A stretch of 17,581 bases of DNA from an uncultured Angelakisella sp. (GTDB lineage: Bacteria > Bacillota > Clostridia > Oscillospirales > Ruminococcaceae): NCBI GenBank assembly GCA_910585535.1, contig CAJUFK010000065.1:1-17581 (forward strand). The letters run 5' to 3'. This document shows, piece after piece, positions 6,233 through 13,000 of the stretch. The translations under genes and the position numbers were made by a program. The stretch's first letter is position 1. Each line of letters opens with the position of its first letter. The notes below the pieces were generated by a model, which was not told the DNA's origin, did no database searches, and saw only the letters and a list, made by a program, of their open reading frames with translations.

Positions 6233-6499
6233 ATGAAGCTGAAAGGAAAGCCCCGGAGGGCACGGATGATCGGGGGAGCGCTGCTCCTTGCCGCCCTTTT
6301 GACCCTTGGCCTGGGGGTCCTGCTGGACCTGCCCGATGCCGCTATGGCTGCCATTGCCGTCCTGGGCCTTGCCCTGCTCATCGCCGGGGCCCTGATTCTT
6401 CTCCTTTTCTGGCGGTGTACCTGCTGCGGCCGGGTCCTGCCCGGAACCCTGGGGCTGGAACACTGCCCCTTCTGCGGCTTTCAGATCAAAGATGATTGA
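6233..6499 (+). CDS. Small membrane protein with C-terminal zinc ribbon
   Basis: An 88-residue protein. A basic N terminus (MKLKGKPRRARM) is followed by two hydrophobic helices at about 13-31 and 37-60, joined by a short DLPDA turn. The C-terminal tail has two CxxC pairs, CTCC (one pair formed within RCTCCGR) and CPFC, 13 or so residues apart, the spacing of a rubredoxin-like zinc ribbon (CGRVLPGTLGLEHCPFCG). The two-TM hairpin probably places the ribbon in the cytoplasm (inference). ATG 6233 is preferred over an upstream TTG at 6215 because AGAGG lies just before it. The stop precedes the prfC start by 83 bp. Function unknown; such tails often bind nucleic acid or protein partners. Confidence 0.8.
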   Translation: MKLKGKPRRARMIGGALLLAALLTLGLGVLLDLPDAAMAAIAVLGLALLIAGALILLLFWRCTCCGRVLPGTLGLEHCPFCGFQIKDD

Positions 6500-6504
6500 G
6501 AAGC

Positions 6505-6549
6505 TGTACCAATAGCCGCGCCCATCTGTGTACACCGGATGATGGTACA
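6505..6549 (+). promoter_or_regulatory. Nested inverted repeat in the prfC leader
   Basis: TGTACCA (6505-6511) is complementary to TGGTACA (6543-6549). Inside it CATC (6523-6526) can pair with GATG (6538-6541), and an 8-bp palindrome GTGTACAC occupies 6528-6535. The element ends 17 bp before the prfC Shine-Dalgarno and has no T-run, so it is not a terminator. It may be an RNA structure or a protein binding site; no known riboswitch class is recognised. Confidence 0.45.
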
Positions 6550-6582
6550 ACTTCTGAAACTGCTTTGGAGGTATACAATAAG

Positions 6583-8187
6583 TTGGCTGACTTAAAACAA
6601 GAGATCCAGCGGAGGCGGACCTTCGCCATCATCTCCCACCCCGACGCGGGCAAAACCACCCTCACCGAAAAGTTCCTTCTTTACGGCGGGGCCATCGCTT
6701 TGGCTGGGTCTGTAAAGGGCAAAAAGGCTGCCCGCCACGCCGTCTCCGACTGGATGGAGATCGAAAAGCAGAGAGGGATCTCTGTCACTTCCTCTGCGAT
6801 GCAGTTCAACTACAACGGCTTCTGCATCAACATCCTGGATACCCCCGGGCACCAGGACTTCTCGGAGGACACCTACCGCACCCTCATGGCCGCCGACTCC
6901 GCCGTTATGGTCATCGACGCCGCCAAGGGGGTGGAGGCCCAGACCCGCAAGCTCTTTAAGGTCTGTGTTATGCGGAACATCCCTATCTTTACCTTCATCA
7001 ACAAGATGGACCGGGAGGCCCGGAATCCCTTTGACCTTATGGAGGAGATCGAAAAGGAGCTGGGCATCGGCACCTATCCCATCAACTGGCCCATCGGCTG
7101 CGGCAAGGAGTTCAAAGGGGTGTACCACCGGGGCCGCCGGGAGATCATCTCCTTTGAGGGCAGCGGCCAGGCCAGCAACGCCCAGAAGGTAAAGGCCACC
7201 GAGCTTTCCCTGGGGGATCCCTGCCTGGACCAGGTGCTGGGGGAAACCCTCCACCAGACCCTGGCCGACGACATCGAGCTTCTGGACGGGGCCAGCTACG
7301 AGTTTGATTTGGAGAAGGTGCGCCACGGCCAGCTTTCCCCGGTGTTCTTCGGCTCGGCCCTGACCAACTTCGGCGTGGAGCCCTTCCTGGAGGAGTTTCT
7401 GCAGATGACCCCGCCTCCCCTGGCCCGGATGTCCGACCAGGGGGAAATCGACCCCTTCTCCCCGGATTTTTCCGCCTTCGTCTTTAAGATCCAGGCCAAC
7501 ATGAACAAGGCCCACCGGGACCGTATCGCCTTTATCCGGGTCTGCTCCGGCCGCTTCGAGAAGGGGATGGAGGTCCAGCATATCCAGGGGGGCAAAAAGG
7601 TAAAGCTGGCCCAGCCCCAGCAGCTGATGGCCCAGGAGCGGGAAATTGTGGAGGAAGCTTACGCCGGGGACATCATCGGCCTCTTTGACCCGGGAATCTT
7701 CTCCATTGGGGACACCCTTTGCGGGGGGAACGGCAGGTTTCGGTTCGGGGGCATCCCCACCTTCGCCCCGGAGCATTTCGCCCGGGTCCGCCAGGTGGAC
7801 ACCCTCAAACGGAAGCAGTTCGTCAAGGGCATTACCCAAATCGCCCAGGAGGGCGCTATCCAGATGTTCCACGAGCCGGACTCCGGCATGGAGGAGATCA
7901 TCGTGGGGGTGGTGGGGGTCCTCCAGTTCGAGGTGCTGGAGTACCGCCTGAAAAATGAGTACAACGTGGAGATCCGCCGGGAGGATCTGCCCTACCAGTA
8001 CCTGCGGTGGATCGAAAACGACGAGGAGGACTTTGACCCCAAAAAGCTGGCGCTGTCCTCCGACACCAAAATCGTCCAGGATTTCAAAAATCGCCAGCTG
8101 CTGCTCTTCACCAGCGCCTGGAACATCACCTGGGCCACCGACAAAAACCCCAAGCTTCGCCTGGCGGATTTCAGCACCGCCGAGTGA
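6583..8187 (+). CDS. prfC: Peptide chain release factor 3
   Basis: A 534-residue translational GTPase that recycles RF1/RF2 from the ribosome after peptide release. The start is a TTG at 6583, followed by ADLKQEIQRRRTFAIISHPD, with GGAGGT 10 nt upstream. An ATG-like extension further upstream (to 6496) has no ribosome site and would add 29 unrelated residues. G motifs: SHPDAGKTT at 18-26, RGISVTSS at 64-71, DTPGHQDF at 86-93 and NKMD at 140-143. The MEIEKQRGISVTSSAMQF and SDWMEIEKQ segments separate RF3 from EF-G and TetM-type proteins, and the length matches the roughly 530-residue family. It lacks the domain IV of EF-G. It is the last gene before a strong terminator. The TTG start implies modest translation. 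Confidence 0.96.
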   Translation: MADLKQEIQRRRTFAIISHPDAGKTTLTEKFLLYGGAIALAGSVKGKKAARHAVSDWMEIEKQRGISVTSSAMQFNYNGFCINILDTPGHQDFSEDTYRTLMAADSAVMVIDAAKGVEAQTRKLFKVCVMRNIPIFTFINKMDREARNPFDLMEEIEKELGIGTYPINWPIGCGKEFKGVYHRGRREIISFEGSGQASNAQKVKATELSLGDPCLDQVLGETLHQTLADDIELLDGASYEFDLEKVRHGQLSPVFFGSALTNFGVEPFLEEFLQMTPPPLARMSDQGEIDPFSPDFSAFVFKIQANMNKAHRDRIAFIRVCSGRFEKGMEVQHIQGGKKVKLAQPQQLMAQEREIVEEAYAGDIIGLFDPGIFSIGDTLCGGNGRFRFGGIPTFAPEHFARVRQVDTLKRKQFVKGITQIAQEGAIQMFHEPDSGMEEIIVGVVGVLQFEVLEYRLKNEYNVEIRREDLPYQYLRWIENDEEDFDPKKLALSSDTKIVQDFKNRQLLLFTSAWNITWATDKNPKLRLADFSTAE

Positions 8188-8200
8188 CACAAAACCGAAC

Positions 8201-8234
8201 AAAAACCAGTGCCTGGACCAGACACTGGTTTTTT
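8201..8234 (+). terminator. Rho-independent terminator of prfC
   Basis: AAAACCAGTG (8202-8211) pairs with CACTGGTTTT (8223-8232), a 10-bp stem with an 11-nt loop and a run of six T's (8229-8234). It begins 14 bp after the prfC stop and ends just before the acetyltransferase ribosome site. Confidence 0.9.
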
Positions 8235-8255
8235 ACTGCCGAAAAGGAGGAGCGT

Positions 8256-8786
8256 ATGGAAGTCAGAACCGCTGTCCCCGGGGATCTGCCGGAACTTCTG
8301 CGGATCTACGCCGCCGCACGGGAGGCGATGAAGCGCGCCGGAAACCCTACCCAGTGGGGGGACCACCGCCCCAGCCGGGAGACCCTGGAGGAGGACATCC
8401 GCCAAAAGGACCTCTTTTTGATGCTGGAGGACGGCCGGGCGGTGGGGGCTTTTGTCTTCCGCCCCGGCCCGGAAGCCGCCTACGAGGCCATTCGGGGGGA
8501 ATGGCTGGACCAACGCCCCTACTGGGTGATCCACCGGGTAGCCAGCGACGGGACGTCGCGGGGCATCCTGGACCGCTGCCTGGCCTTCTGCGGGACGGTT
8601 ACAGGCAGCCTTAAAATTGACACCCACCGGGACAACCGCATCATGCAGCATCTGCTGGAACGCCACGGGTTCCTTTCCTGCGGGGAAATCCTGGCGGAGG
8701 ACGGCACCCCCAGGATCGCCTATCAGCGGACAGAGGAAAAGAAAAAAGCAGCCCCGCCCCCGGGGGGAGCAGGACTGCCGGGTTAA
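8256..8786 (+). CDS. GNAT-family N-acetyltransferase
   Basis: A 176-residue acetyl-CoA-dependent acyltransferase. The N-terminal MEVRTAVPGDLPELLRIYAA is the usual beta1-alpha1 of GNAT proteins. Then come the beta2-beta4 strands (LFLMLEDGRAVGAFVF), the acceptor-side YWVIHRVASDG, and the C-terminal LKIDTHRDNRIMQHLLERHG with the NRIMQHLLE...GF signature. The pyrophosphate-binding loop after beta4 (RVASDGTSRGI) is variant relative to the classic Q/RxxGxG/A. The substrate is not predictable. An AAGGAGG sits 5 nt before the ATG at 8256. The last 17 residues (EEKKKAAPPPGGAGLPG) do not look like fold; their codons coincide with the minus-strand terminator at 8742-8778. The gene is separated from prfC by a terminator, and I see no clear promoter, so it may depend on read-through. 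Confidence 0.88.
   Translation: MEVRTAVPGDLPELLRIYAAAREAMKRAGNPTQWGDHRPSRETLEEDIRQKDLFLMLEDGRAVGAFVFRPGPEAAYEAIRGEWLDQRPYWVIHRVASDGTSRGILDRCLAFCGTVTGSLKIDTHRDNRIMQHLLERHGFLSCGEILAEDGTPRIAYQRTEEKKKAAPPPGGAGLPG
8742..8778 (-). terminator. Terminator of the DUF4358-like gene, inside the acetyltransferase 3' end
   Basis: On the minus strand GCAGTCC (8772-8778) pairs with GGGCTGC (8748-8754), with a GC-rich C6/G5 inner hairpin in the loop, immediately followed by six T's (8742-8747). It lies wholly within the opposing coding region. Confidence 0.6.
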
Positions 8787-8798
8787 TAGGAAAAACCG

Positions 8799-9314
8799 TT
8801 ACCGGGGCAGATAATTTCGCAGGATCTCCCGCACCCGGTCCTCGTTGTCGATCATCAGGAGGATGTAGTAGTCCCCACGCTGGTAGATGGACCCGTTTTC
8901 CGCCAGGGAGTAGGCCCCGAACACATCAAAGTTCCGGAAGAGGTTCATCCGGGCCAGCTTGATGGTCTCCAGGCATTCCCGCACCTCGTCCTCATGGCCG
9001 GGGCGGGGGCGGATTAAAAAGACGTCGGCGATGCCAAACCGCCCATTGGTATACCGTCCATAAACCGAACTCCAGTGGGAATCATCCAGGCCAAACCGAT
9101 CCACCAATACCTGGCTGGTGACCTCTTCCACCCCCAGGATGTCCACATCAAAGTAGATCTCGGTGAGGGCCTCCTCCGGGCCGCTGCCCTCGGGAAAGCC
9201 GGGATCCTCCTCCATCTGCTCTACGGTGGGTAGCTGGTATTGTGGCTGGAAACCCTGGAGCGCAAAAAGGATCACCAGGATGATACAGGAAAAAATAAGA
9301 AGCAGCCTCTGCAA
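8799..9314 (-). CDS. DUF4358-like membrane-anchored protein
   Basis: A 171-residue protein with a hydrophobic N-terminal helix (LLLIFSCIILVILFALQ, about residues 4-20), then an acidic proline-rich linker and an extracytoplasmic domain. The domain carries VYGRYTNGRFGIADVFLIRP, then a helix EDEVRECLETIKLARMNLF, then YILLMIDNEDRVREIL. This strand-helix-helix-strand pattern with AD-V-L-RP and a late YYILLMI strand is that of DUF4358 proteins, common in Clostridia and uncharacterised. The lone Cys10 within the TM is not followed by a lipobox-type pattern, so this is an anchor rather than a clear lipoprotein. The start appears to be a TTG at 9314, with AAGGCGG about 8 nt upstream. A consensus promoter lies at 9372-9399. 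It is transcribed on the same strand as the DUF4230-like gene but as its own unit. Confidence 0.7.
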   Translation of the reverse strand: MQRLLLIFSCIILVILFALQGFQPQYQLPTVEQMEEDPGFPEGSGPEEALTEIYFDVDILGVEEVTSQVLVDRFGLDDSHWSSVYGRYTNGRFGIADVFLIRPRPGHEDEVRECLETIKLARMNLFRNFDVFGAYSLAENGSIYQRGDYYILLMIDNEDRVREILRNYLPR

Positions 9315-9371
9315 GGAACCGCCGCCTTTCTGTCTTTGCTCGTGGGGAAAGCCCCCGGAATACCCTTGTAC

Positions 9372-9399
9372 ATTATACCTGATTCCTCCGGAGTGTCAA
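9372..9399 (-). promoter_or_regulatory. Consensus promoter of the DUF4358-like gene
   Basis: On the minus strand a perfect TTGACA (9394-9399), 16-bp spacer and perfect TATAAT (9372-9377). The spacer contains an 8-bp palindrome CTCCGGAG (9386-9393), possibly an operator. The start is near 9365, about 50 nt before the TTG codon. Confidence 0.8.
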
Positions 9400-9421
9400 G
9401 AAACAGGATGTTAATATTTCC

Positions 9422-9456
9422 GGGAAGGAGGCCTGCGGGGCCCCTTCCCCCTTTTT
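9422..9456. terminator. Hairpin terminator at the end of the DUF4230-like gene
   Basis: GGGAAGGAGGCC (9422-9433) and GGCCCCTTCCC (9439-9449) form a long stem with one bulge. On the plus strand it is followed by TTTTT (9452-9456), which overlaps the minus-strand stop codon. On the minus strand, where the gene needs it, the tail is only GGAAATATT, so its efficiency in that direction is uncertain. Confidence 0.5.
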
Positions 9457-10105
9457 ATCCGTGCTTTACCACCACGACACGATCCCCCACCGAATCCTTC
9501 AAAAGGCCCTCCACAATCAATTCGGCCCGCTGGGCGGCCTGTTTCAGCAGCCCGTCTGTATCGGCTTTCTCCCTGGTGTCGGCCTCCGCCAGGGCAATGG
9601 CCTGGGTCACGTCGGTTTTCTTGTCCCAGTTAAAGAAGGCGTGCTTTTCGTCGTAAAATTGGATGGACTCCGGCGCGACCTTCAGCATCTGGATCTCCGC
9701 CTCCGGCAGGGTGACGGTAACCTTCTTATCGTCCAGCTGCACCTGCACCCCAGCCATATCAATCCCTGCCCGGACGTTGGCAGTGTACACCATGGAAAAG
9801 CCCTTTTGGGTGAGGAAGGGGATCTTCCCTTCGGTGACGGTGTAAAGGTTTGTGTAGATCATCTCCGCGGTGGAAAGGTCGGCTAGGTCCTCCAGCCTTT
9901 TATCGATGGATTCAATGGTAACCACCTGCTCCTTGCTCTCCCCCGCTTCCGGATCAATCTCGGTGATATGGGTAACGTCCTTGTCCGGGGCCTTATTGCT
10001 TCCGGAGGCCAGGACGAACACCGCCGACAGGACAATCCCCACCAGCAGGCCTACCCCGATAAATTTTACTGCTTCCAGCAGTTTCCATCCCTTTTTCCCT
10101 TCCAT
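9455..10105 (-). CDS. DUF4230-like membrane-anchored protein
   Basis: A 216-residue protein. A short lysine-rich N terminus (MEGKKGWKLLEAVKF) is followed by one transmembrane helix (IGVGLLVGIVLSAVFVLAS, about 16-34), then an outside domain. That domain begins with the KRLEDLADLSTAEMIYTNLY segment and continues with VYTANVRAGIDMAGVQVQLD, KKVTVTLPEAEIQMLKVAPE and a C-terminal helix RAELIVEGLL. This succession is characteristic of DUF4230 proteins: a small helix, a beta-rich core with AxVRAGID and VTLPEAEI. The family has no proven function but is exported and membrane-bound. AAAGGAGG precedes the ATG. Its promoter is not clear; the region 10106-10184 between it and the divergent gene at 10185 holds two polypurine ribosome sites and no good promoter match. 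Confidence 0.82.
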   Translation of the reverse strand: MEGKKGWKLLEAVKFIGVGLLVGIVLSAVFVLASGSNKAPDKDVTHITEIDPEAGESKEQVVTIESIDKRLEDLADLSTAEMIYTNLYTVTEGKIPFLTQKGFSMVYTANVRAGIDMAGVQVQLDDKKVTVTLPEAEIQMLKVAPESIQFYDEKHAFFNWDKKTDVTQAIALAEADTREKADTDGLLKQAAQRAELIVEGLLKDSVGDRVVVVKHG

Positions 10106-10184
10106 CTTCTGCCTCCTTTTTTTCAGGATTCACCCCTTCCCCTCCTTTTTCATAGCATGGGGCAACCAAAAAGGAGGTGGAAGG

Positions 10185-10724
10185 ATGAAAAACCACAATA
10201 TCGGCCTTTTAGGCGGCGGACTGCCCCAGGCCTCTTTGGCCAACCGCTTGGCGGAAACCAGCCGGTGGGAGGTCTACACGATGTTCTTGGAGGGTCCCCT
10301 TCTCTCCCCTGCCGTCCATACCGCACGGGATTTCCGGGACGTCCTTTGGCTCTGCGGGACGCTGGTCCTCCCCTGCCCGGTCTGCCGGGAGGGGCTTGTC
10401 CTCAACGCCCCCCTGTGGCAGGGACCCCCGGTGGACGCTGGGCAATTCTTAGGGCTTATTGGCAAGGGGGTCCTCCTTCTGACCGGAGCCGTTTCCCCGG
10501 CCTTCGCCCGGGCCGCCGCCGCCAAAGAGGTGACCTTTACCCCCCTGCCCCCGCCGGAGCAGGAGGACGGCTGGCCGGACCTTGTGATGGATCACCTGGG
10601 GCGGGCCCGGGACAAAAAGGTCCGGCCAAGGCCAAGGGGTCAGTCCCCGAACACCCCCTTGGCGATGTCCACCGATTCCTTGGCGTCCCGGGCGTACCAG
10701 TCGGCCCCGATCTTTTGGGCGTAG
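10185..10724 (+). CDS. Short protein resembling the N-terminal domain of dipicolinate synthase subunit A (possible remnant)
   Basis: A 179-residue protein with AAGGAGG just before the ATG. It begins MKNHNIGLLGGGLPQASLAN, then FRDVLWLCGTLVLPCPVCRE, then VLLLTGAVSPAFARAAAAKEVTFTPLPPPE. These follow the order of the DpaA N-terminal domain: a GG-x-x-Q strand-loop, an ILPV-type strand and EG, then an (I/L)SG--(N/S)-x-x-x strand-helix. The DpaA C-terminal NAD(P)-binding Rossmann domain, which makes dipicolinate during sporulation, is absent: after about residue 130 the protein runs into an unrelated tail encoded antisense to the end of metH (overlap 10640-10724). Known DpaA proteins are around 290-300 residues. 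It may be a decayed spore gene, or a stand-alone domain with a new role. The similarity is by eye, so the family assignment is tentative. Confidence 0.5.
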   Translation: MKNHNIGLLGGGLPQASLANRLAETSRWEVYTMFLEGPLLSPAVHTARDFRDVLWLCGTLVLPCPVCREGLVLNAPLWQGPPVDAGQFLGLIGKGVLLLTGAVSPAFARAAAAKEVTFTPLPPPEQEDGWPDLVMDHLGRARDKKVRPRPRGQSPNTPLAMSTDSLASRAYQSAPIFWA

Positions 10725-13000
10725 TCCGCCGTCAGCACCGCGCCCCCCACCATCACCCGGCAGGGCAGCTGTTCCTCCCGAAGAAGGGCGATGGTGGCCT
10801 CCATGCTCCCCAAAGTGGTGGTCATCAGGGCGGAAAGGCCCACCAGAGGGGCGCCGCTCTCCCGAACGGCGTCGGCCACCCGCCGGGGAGGAACATCCTT
10901 GCCCAGGTCCAGGACGGTGTAGCCGTAGTTTTCCAGCAGGATCTTGACGATATTTTTCCCGATGTCGTGGATGTCCCCCTGAACGGTGGCCAGGACGATC
11001 TTCCCCTTGCTCACCCCGGCGCTCTCCGCCGGAAGGGCTGCCTTGATGACCTCAAAGGCGGCCTGGGCGGCCCCGGCGCACTGGATCAGCTGGGGAAGGA
11101 AGATCTCCCCCTTCTCAAAGGCGGCCCCCGCCCGATCCAGAGGGGGGATCAGCTTTTGGTCTACAATCTCCATGGGGGGCATCTCCCCCAGCAGGCCCTT
11201 GCAAAGGGCGGCGGCCTCGGTCCGCAGGCCATGCTCCACGGCGTAGTCCAGTTCCATCGTTGTAGCCGGAGCGGAAGCGGCAGCCTTGGGGGCCCCGCCG
11301 TAGCAGGCTACAAACTCCCGGGAATCCCGGTCCGCCCCGGAGAGGAGGTTCCAGGCCCGCACCGCCCCCATCATCCCGGCGGAATTGGGGTTTAGAATGG
11401 GCATGGTCAGGCCCGCGCCCAGGGCCAGGGTCAGGAAGGCCGGGTTAAGGATCTCCCGTCCCGGCAGGCCGAAGGAGATGTTGCTCACCCCCAGGACGGT
11501 GGGGCACCCCAGCTCCTCCCGGATAATCCCCACCGCCCGAAGGGTCTCCATCACCGCGTCCTGTTCGGCGCTGGCGGTGAGGGTCAGACAGTCGATGTAA
11601 ACGTCCTCCCGGGGGATCCCCAGGGAAAGGGCGGCATCCAGGATCTTCCTGGCGATCCCCACCCGTTCCTCCGCCGTTTTCAGGATGCCGCGGTGGTCCA
11701 ATGTCAGGCCCACCACGGCGGCCCCGTACTTCTTCACCAAGGGGAGGACCCTCTCCAGCCGGTCCGGGTCGCCGTTTACCGAGTTGACAATGGCCTTGCC
11801 GTGGCAGACCCGAAGGGCGGCTTCCAGCACCTCCGGATCGGAGGAATCCAGCTGGAGGGGCAGCTCCACCACCCCTTGGAGGGCCTTCACCACCCGGACC
11901 ATGGTCTCCTTTTCGTCGATCTCCGGCAGGCCCACGTTGACATCCAGGATGTCCGCCCCAGCCCCGGCCTGTTCCAGTCCCTGGGCCAGGATGTAGTCCA
12001 GTTCCCCGTTTTTCAGCGCCTCCTTAAAGCGCTTTTTTCCGGTGGGGTTGATCCGCTCCCCGATGACCCGCACCCGGTCCAGGGCCACGGTGCGGCTGGC
12101 GCTGCACACCGCCGGGGGGACAGGCTCCAGGGGCCGCTTTCCCCGGATCTCCGCCACCGCCGCCTTAAGGGCTGCGATGTAGGCCGGGGTGGTGCCGCAG
12201 CAGCCCCCCATCAGCTTCACCCCCAGCCGGGCCAGTTCCGCCATAGCCCCGGCGAACTCCTCCGGGGTGACGTCGTAGCGGCTGGTGCCGGGCTCCGGCA
12301 GGCCGGCGTTGGGTTTCATCACCAGGGGAAGATGGGTCCACCGGGCCAGCTCCTTTGCCAGGGGGAGAAGTTCCCGGGGGCCCAGGGAACAGTTGATGCC
12401 GATGGCGTCCGCCCCCAGACCGGTGAGGGTCAGGGCCATAGAGGCCACCGAGCAGCCGGTAAAGGTGCGGCCGTTTTCCTCAAAGGTCATGGTGCAGAGG
12501 ACCGGAAGGGCGGCGTTCTCCTTGGCAGCCAGAAGGGCGGCCCGGGTCTCGGCCAGGTCGGTCATCGTCTCGATGACAATAAGGTCCGCCCCGGCGGCGG
12601 CCCCGGCCCGGACCTCCCGGGCGAAGGCCTTGTACGCCTCCTCAAAGGAGAGGGCGCCGGTGGGCTCCAGAAGCTGGCCCAGGGGGCCCATATCCAGGGC
12701 GGCCAAAGCCCGATCCCCGGCGGCTTCCTTCGCCAGGGAGACCCCGGCGGCGATAAGGTCCTCCAGGGAGTGGCCGCAGTTTTCCGTTTTATAGGGGTTT
12801 GCCCCAAAGGTATTGGCGTAGACGATCCGGGCCCCGGCCTCCACATACTCCCGGTGGATCTCCCGCACCCACTCCGGGTGGAGAAGGTTCATCGTCTCCG
12901 GGACGGCTCCCAGGGGCATTCCCTTCCCCTGGAGCATGGTCCCCATGGCCCCGTCCAGCAGGATCGGGCCTTCCCCTTCCAGCAGCGTCTTAAACTTCAT
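10640..13000 (-). CDS. metH: Cobalamin-dependent methionine synthase (MetH without activation domain)
   Basis: A 786-residue enzyme that transfers a methyl group from 5-methyl-THF through cobalamin to homocysteine. Domains: homocysteine S-methyltransferase (1-285), with zinc cysteines in INCSLGP (Cys204) and GGCCGT (Cys267, Cys268); pterin-binding domain (about 310-560), with GERINPTGKK and ILDVNVG; B12 cap (about 570-660); and B12-binding domain with GDIHDIGK (His678) and a MVGGAVL strand (750-756). The C-terminal AdoMet activation domain of the roughly 1,200-residue E. coli type is missing and is encoded separately just upstream. The start is the ATG at 13000; a second ATG at 13006 touches the GGAGGAG ribosome site. 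The gene overlaps its upstream neighbour by 11 bp. Its stop lies inside the opposing DpaA-like gene, and no strong terminator is evident after it. Confidence 0.97.
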   Translation of the reverse strand: MKFKTLLEGEGPILLDGAMGTMLQGKGMPLGAVPETMNLLHPEWVREIHREYVEAGARIVYANTFGANPYKTENCGHSLEDLIAAGVSLAKEAAGDRALAALDMGPLGQLLEPTGALSFEEAYKAFAREVRAGAAAGADLIVIETMTDLAETRAALLAAKENAALPVLCTMTFEENGRTFTGCSVASMALTLTGLGADAIGINCSLGPRELLPLAKELARWTHLPLVMKPNAGLPEPGTSRYDVTPEEFAGAMAELARLGVKLMGGCCGTTPAYIAALKAAVAEIRGKRPLEPVPPAVCSASRTVALDRVRVIGERINPTGKKRFKEALKNGELDYILAQGLEQAGAGADILDVNVGLPEIDEKETMVRVVKALQGVVELPLQLDSSDPEVLEAALRVCHGKAIVNSVNGDPDRLERVLPLVKKYGAAVVGLTLDHRGILKTAEERVGIARKILDAALSLGIPREDVYIDCLTLTASAEQDAVMETLRAVGIIREELGCPTVLGVSNISFGLPGREILNPAFLTLALGAGLTMPILNPNSAGMMGAVRAWNLLSGADRDSREFVACYGGAPKAAASAPATTMELDYAVEHGLRTEAAALCKGLLGEMPPMEIVDQKLIPPLDRAGAAFEKGEIFLPQLIQCAGAAQAAFEVIKAALPAESAGVSKGKIVLATVQGDIHDIGKNIVKILLENYGYTVLDLGKDVPPRRVADAVRESGAPLVGLSALMTTTLGSMEATIALLREEQLPCRVMVGGAVLTADYAQKIGADWYARDAKESVDIAKGVFGD

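Noticed and set aside
6592..8202. Long minus-strand open frame opposite prfC
   Set aside because: Its composition is antisense-like and RF3 on the plus strand is complete with all G motifs.
10106..10184. Promoters in the divergent gap between the DUF4230-like and DpaA-like genes
   Set aside because: Only polypurine ribosome sites are convincing; no -35/-10 pair of acceptable quality was found on either strand.
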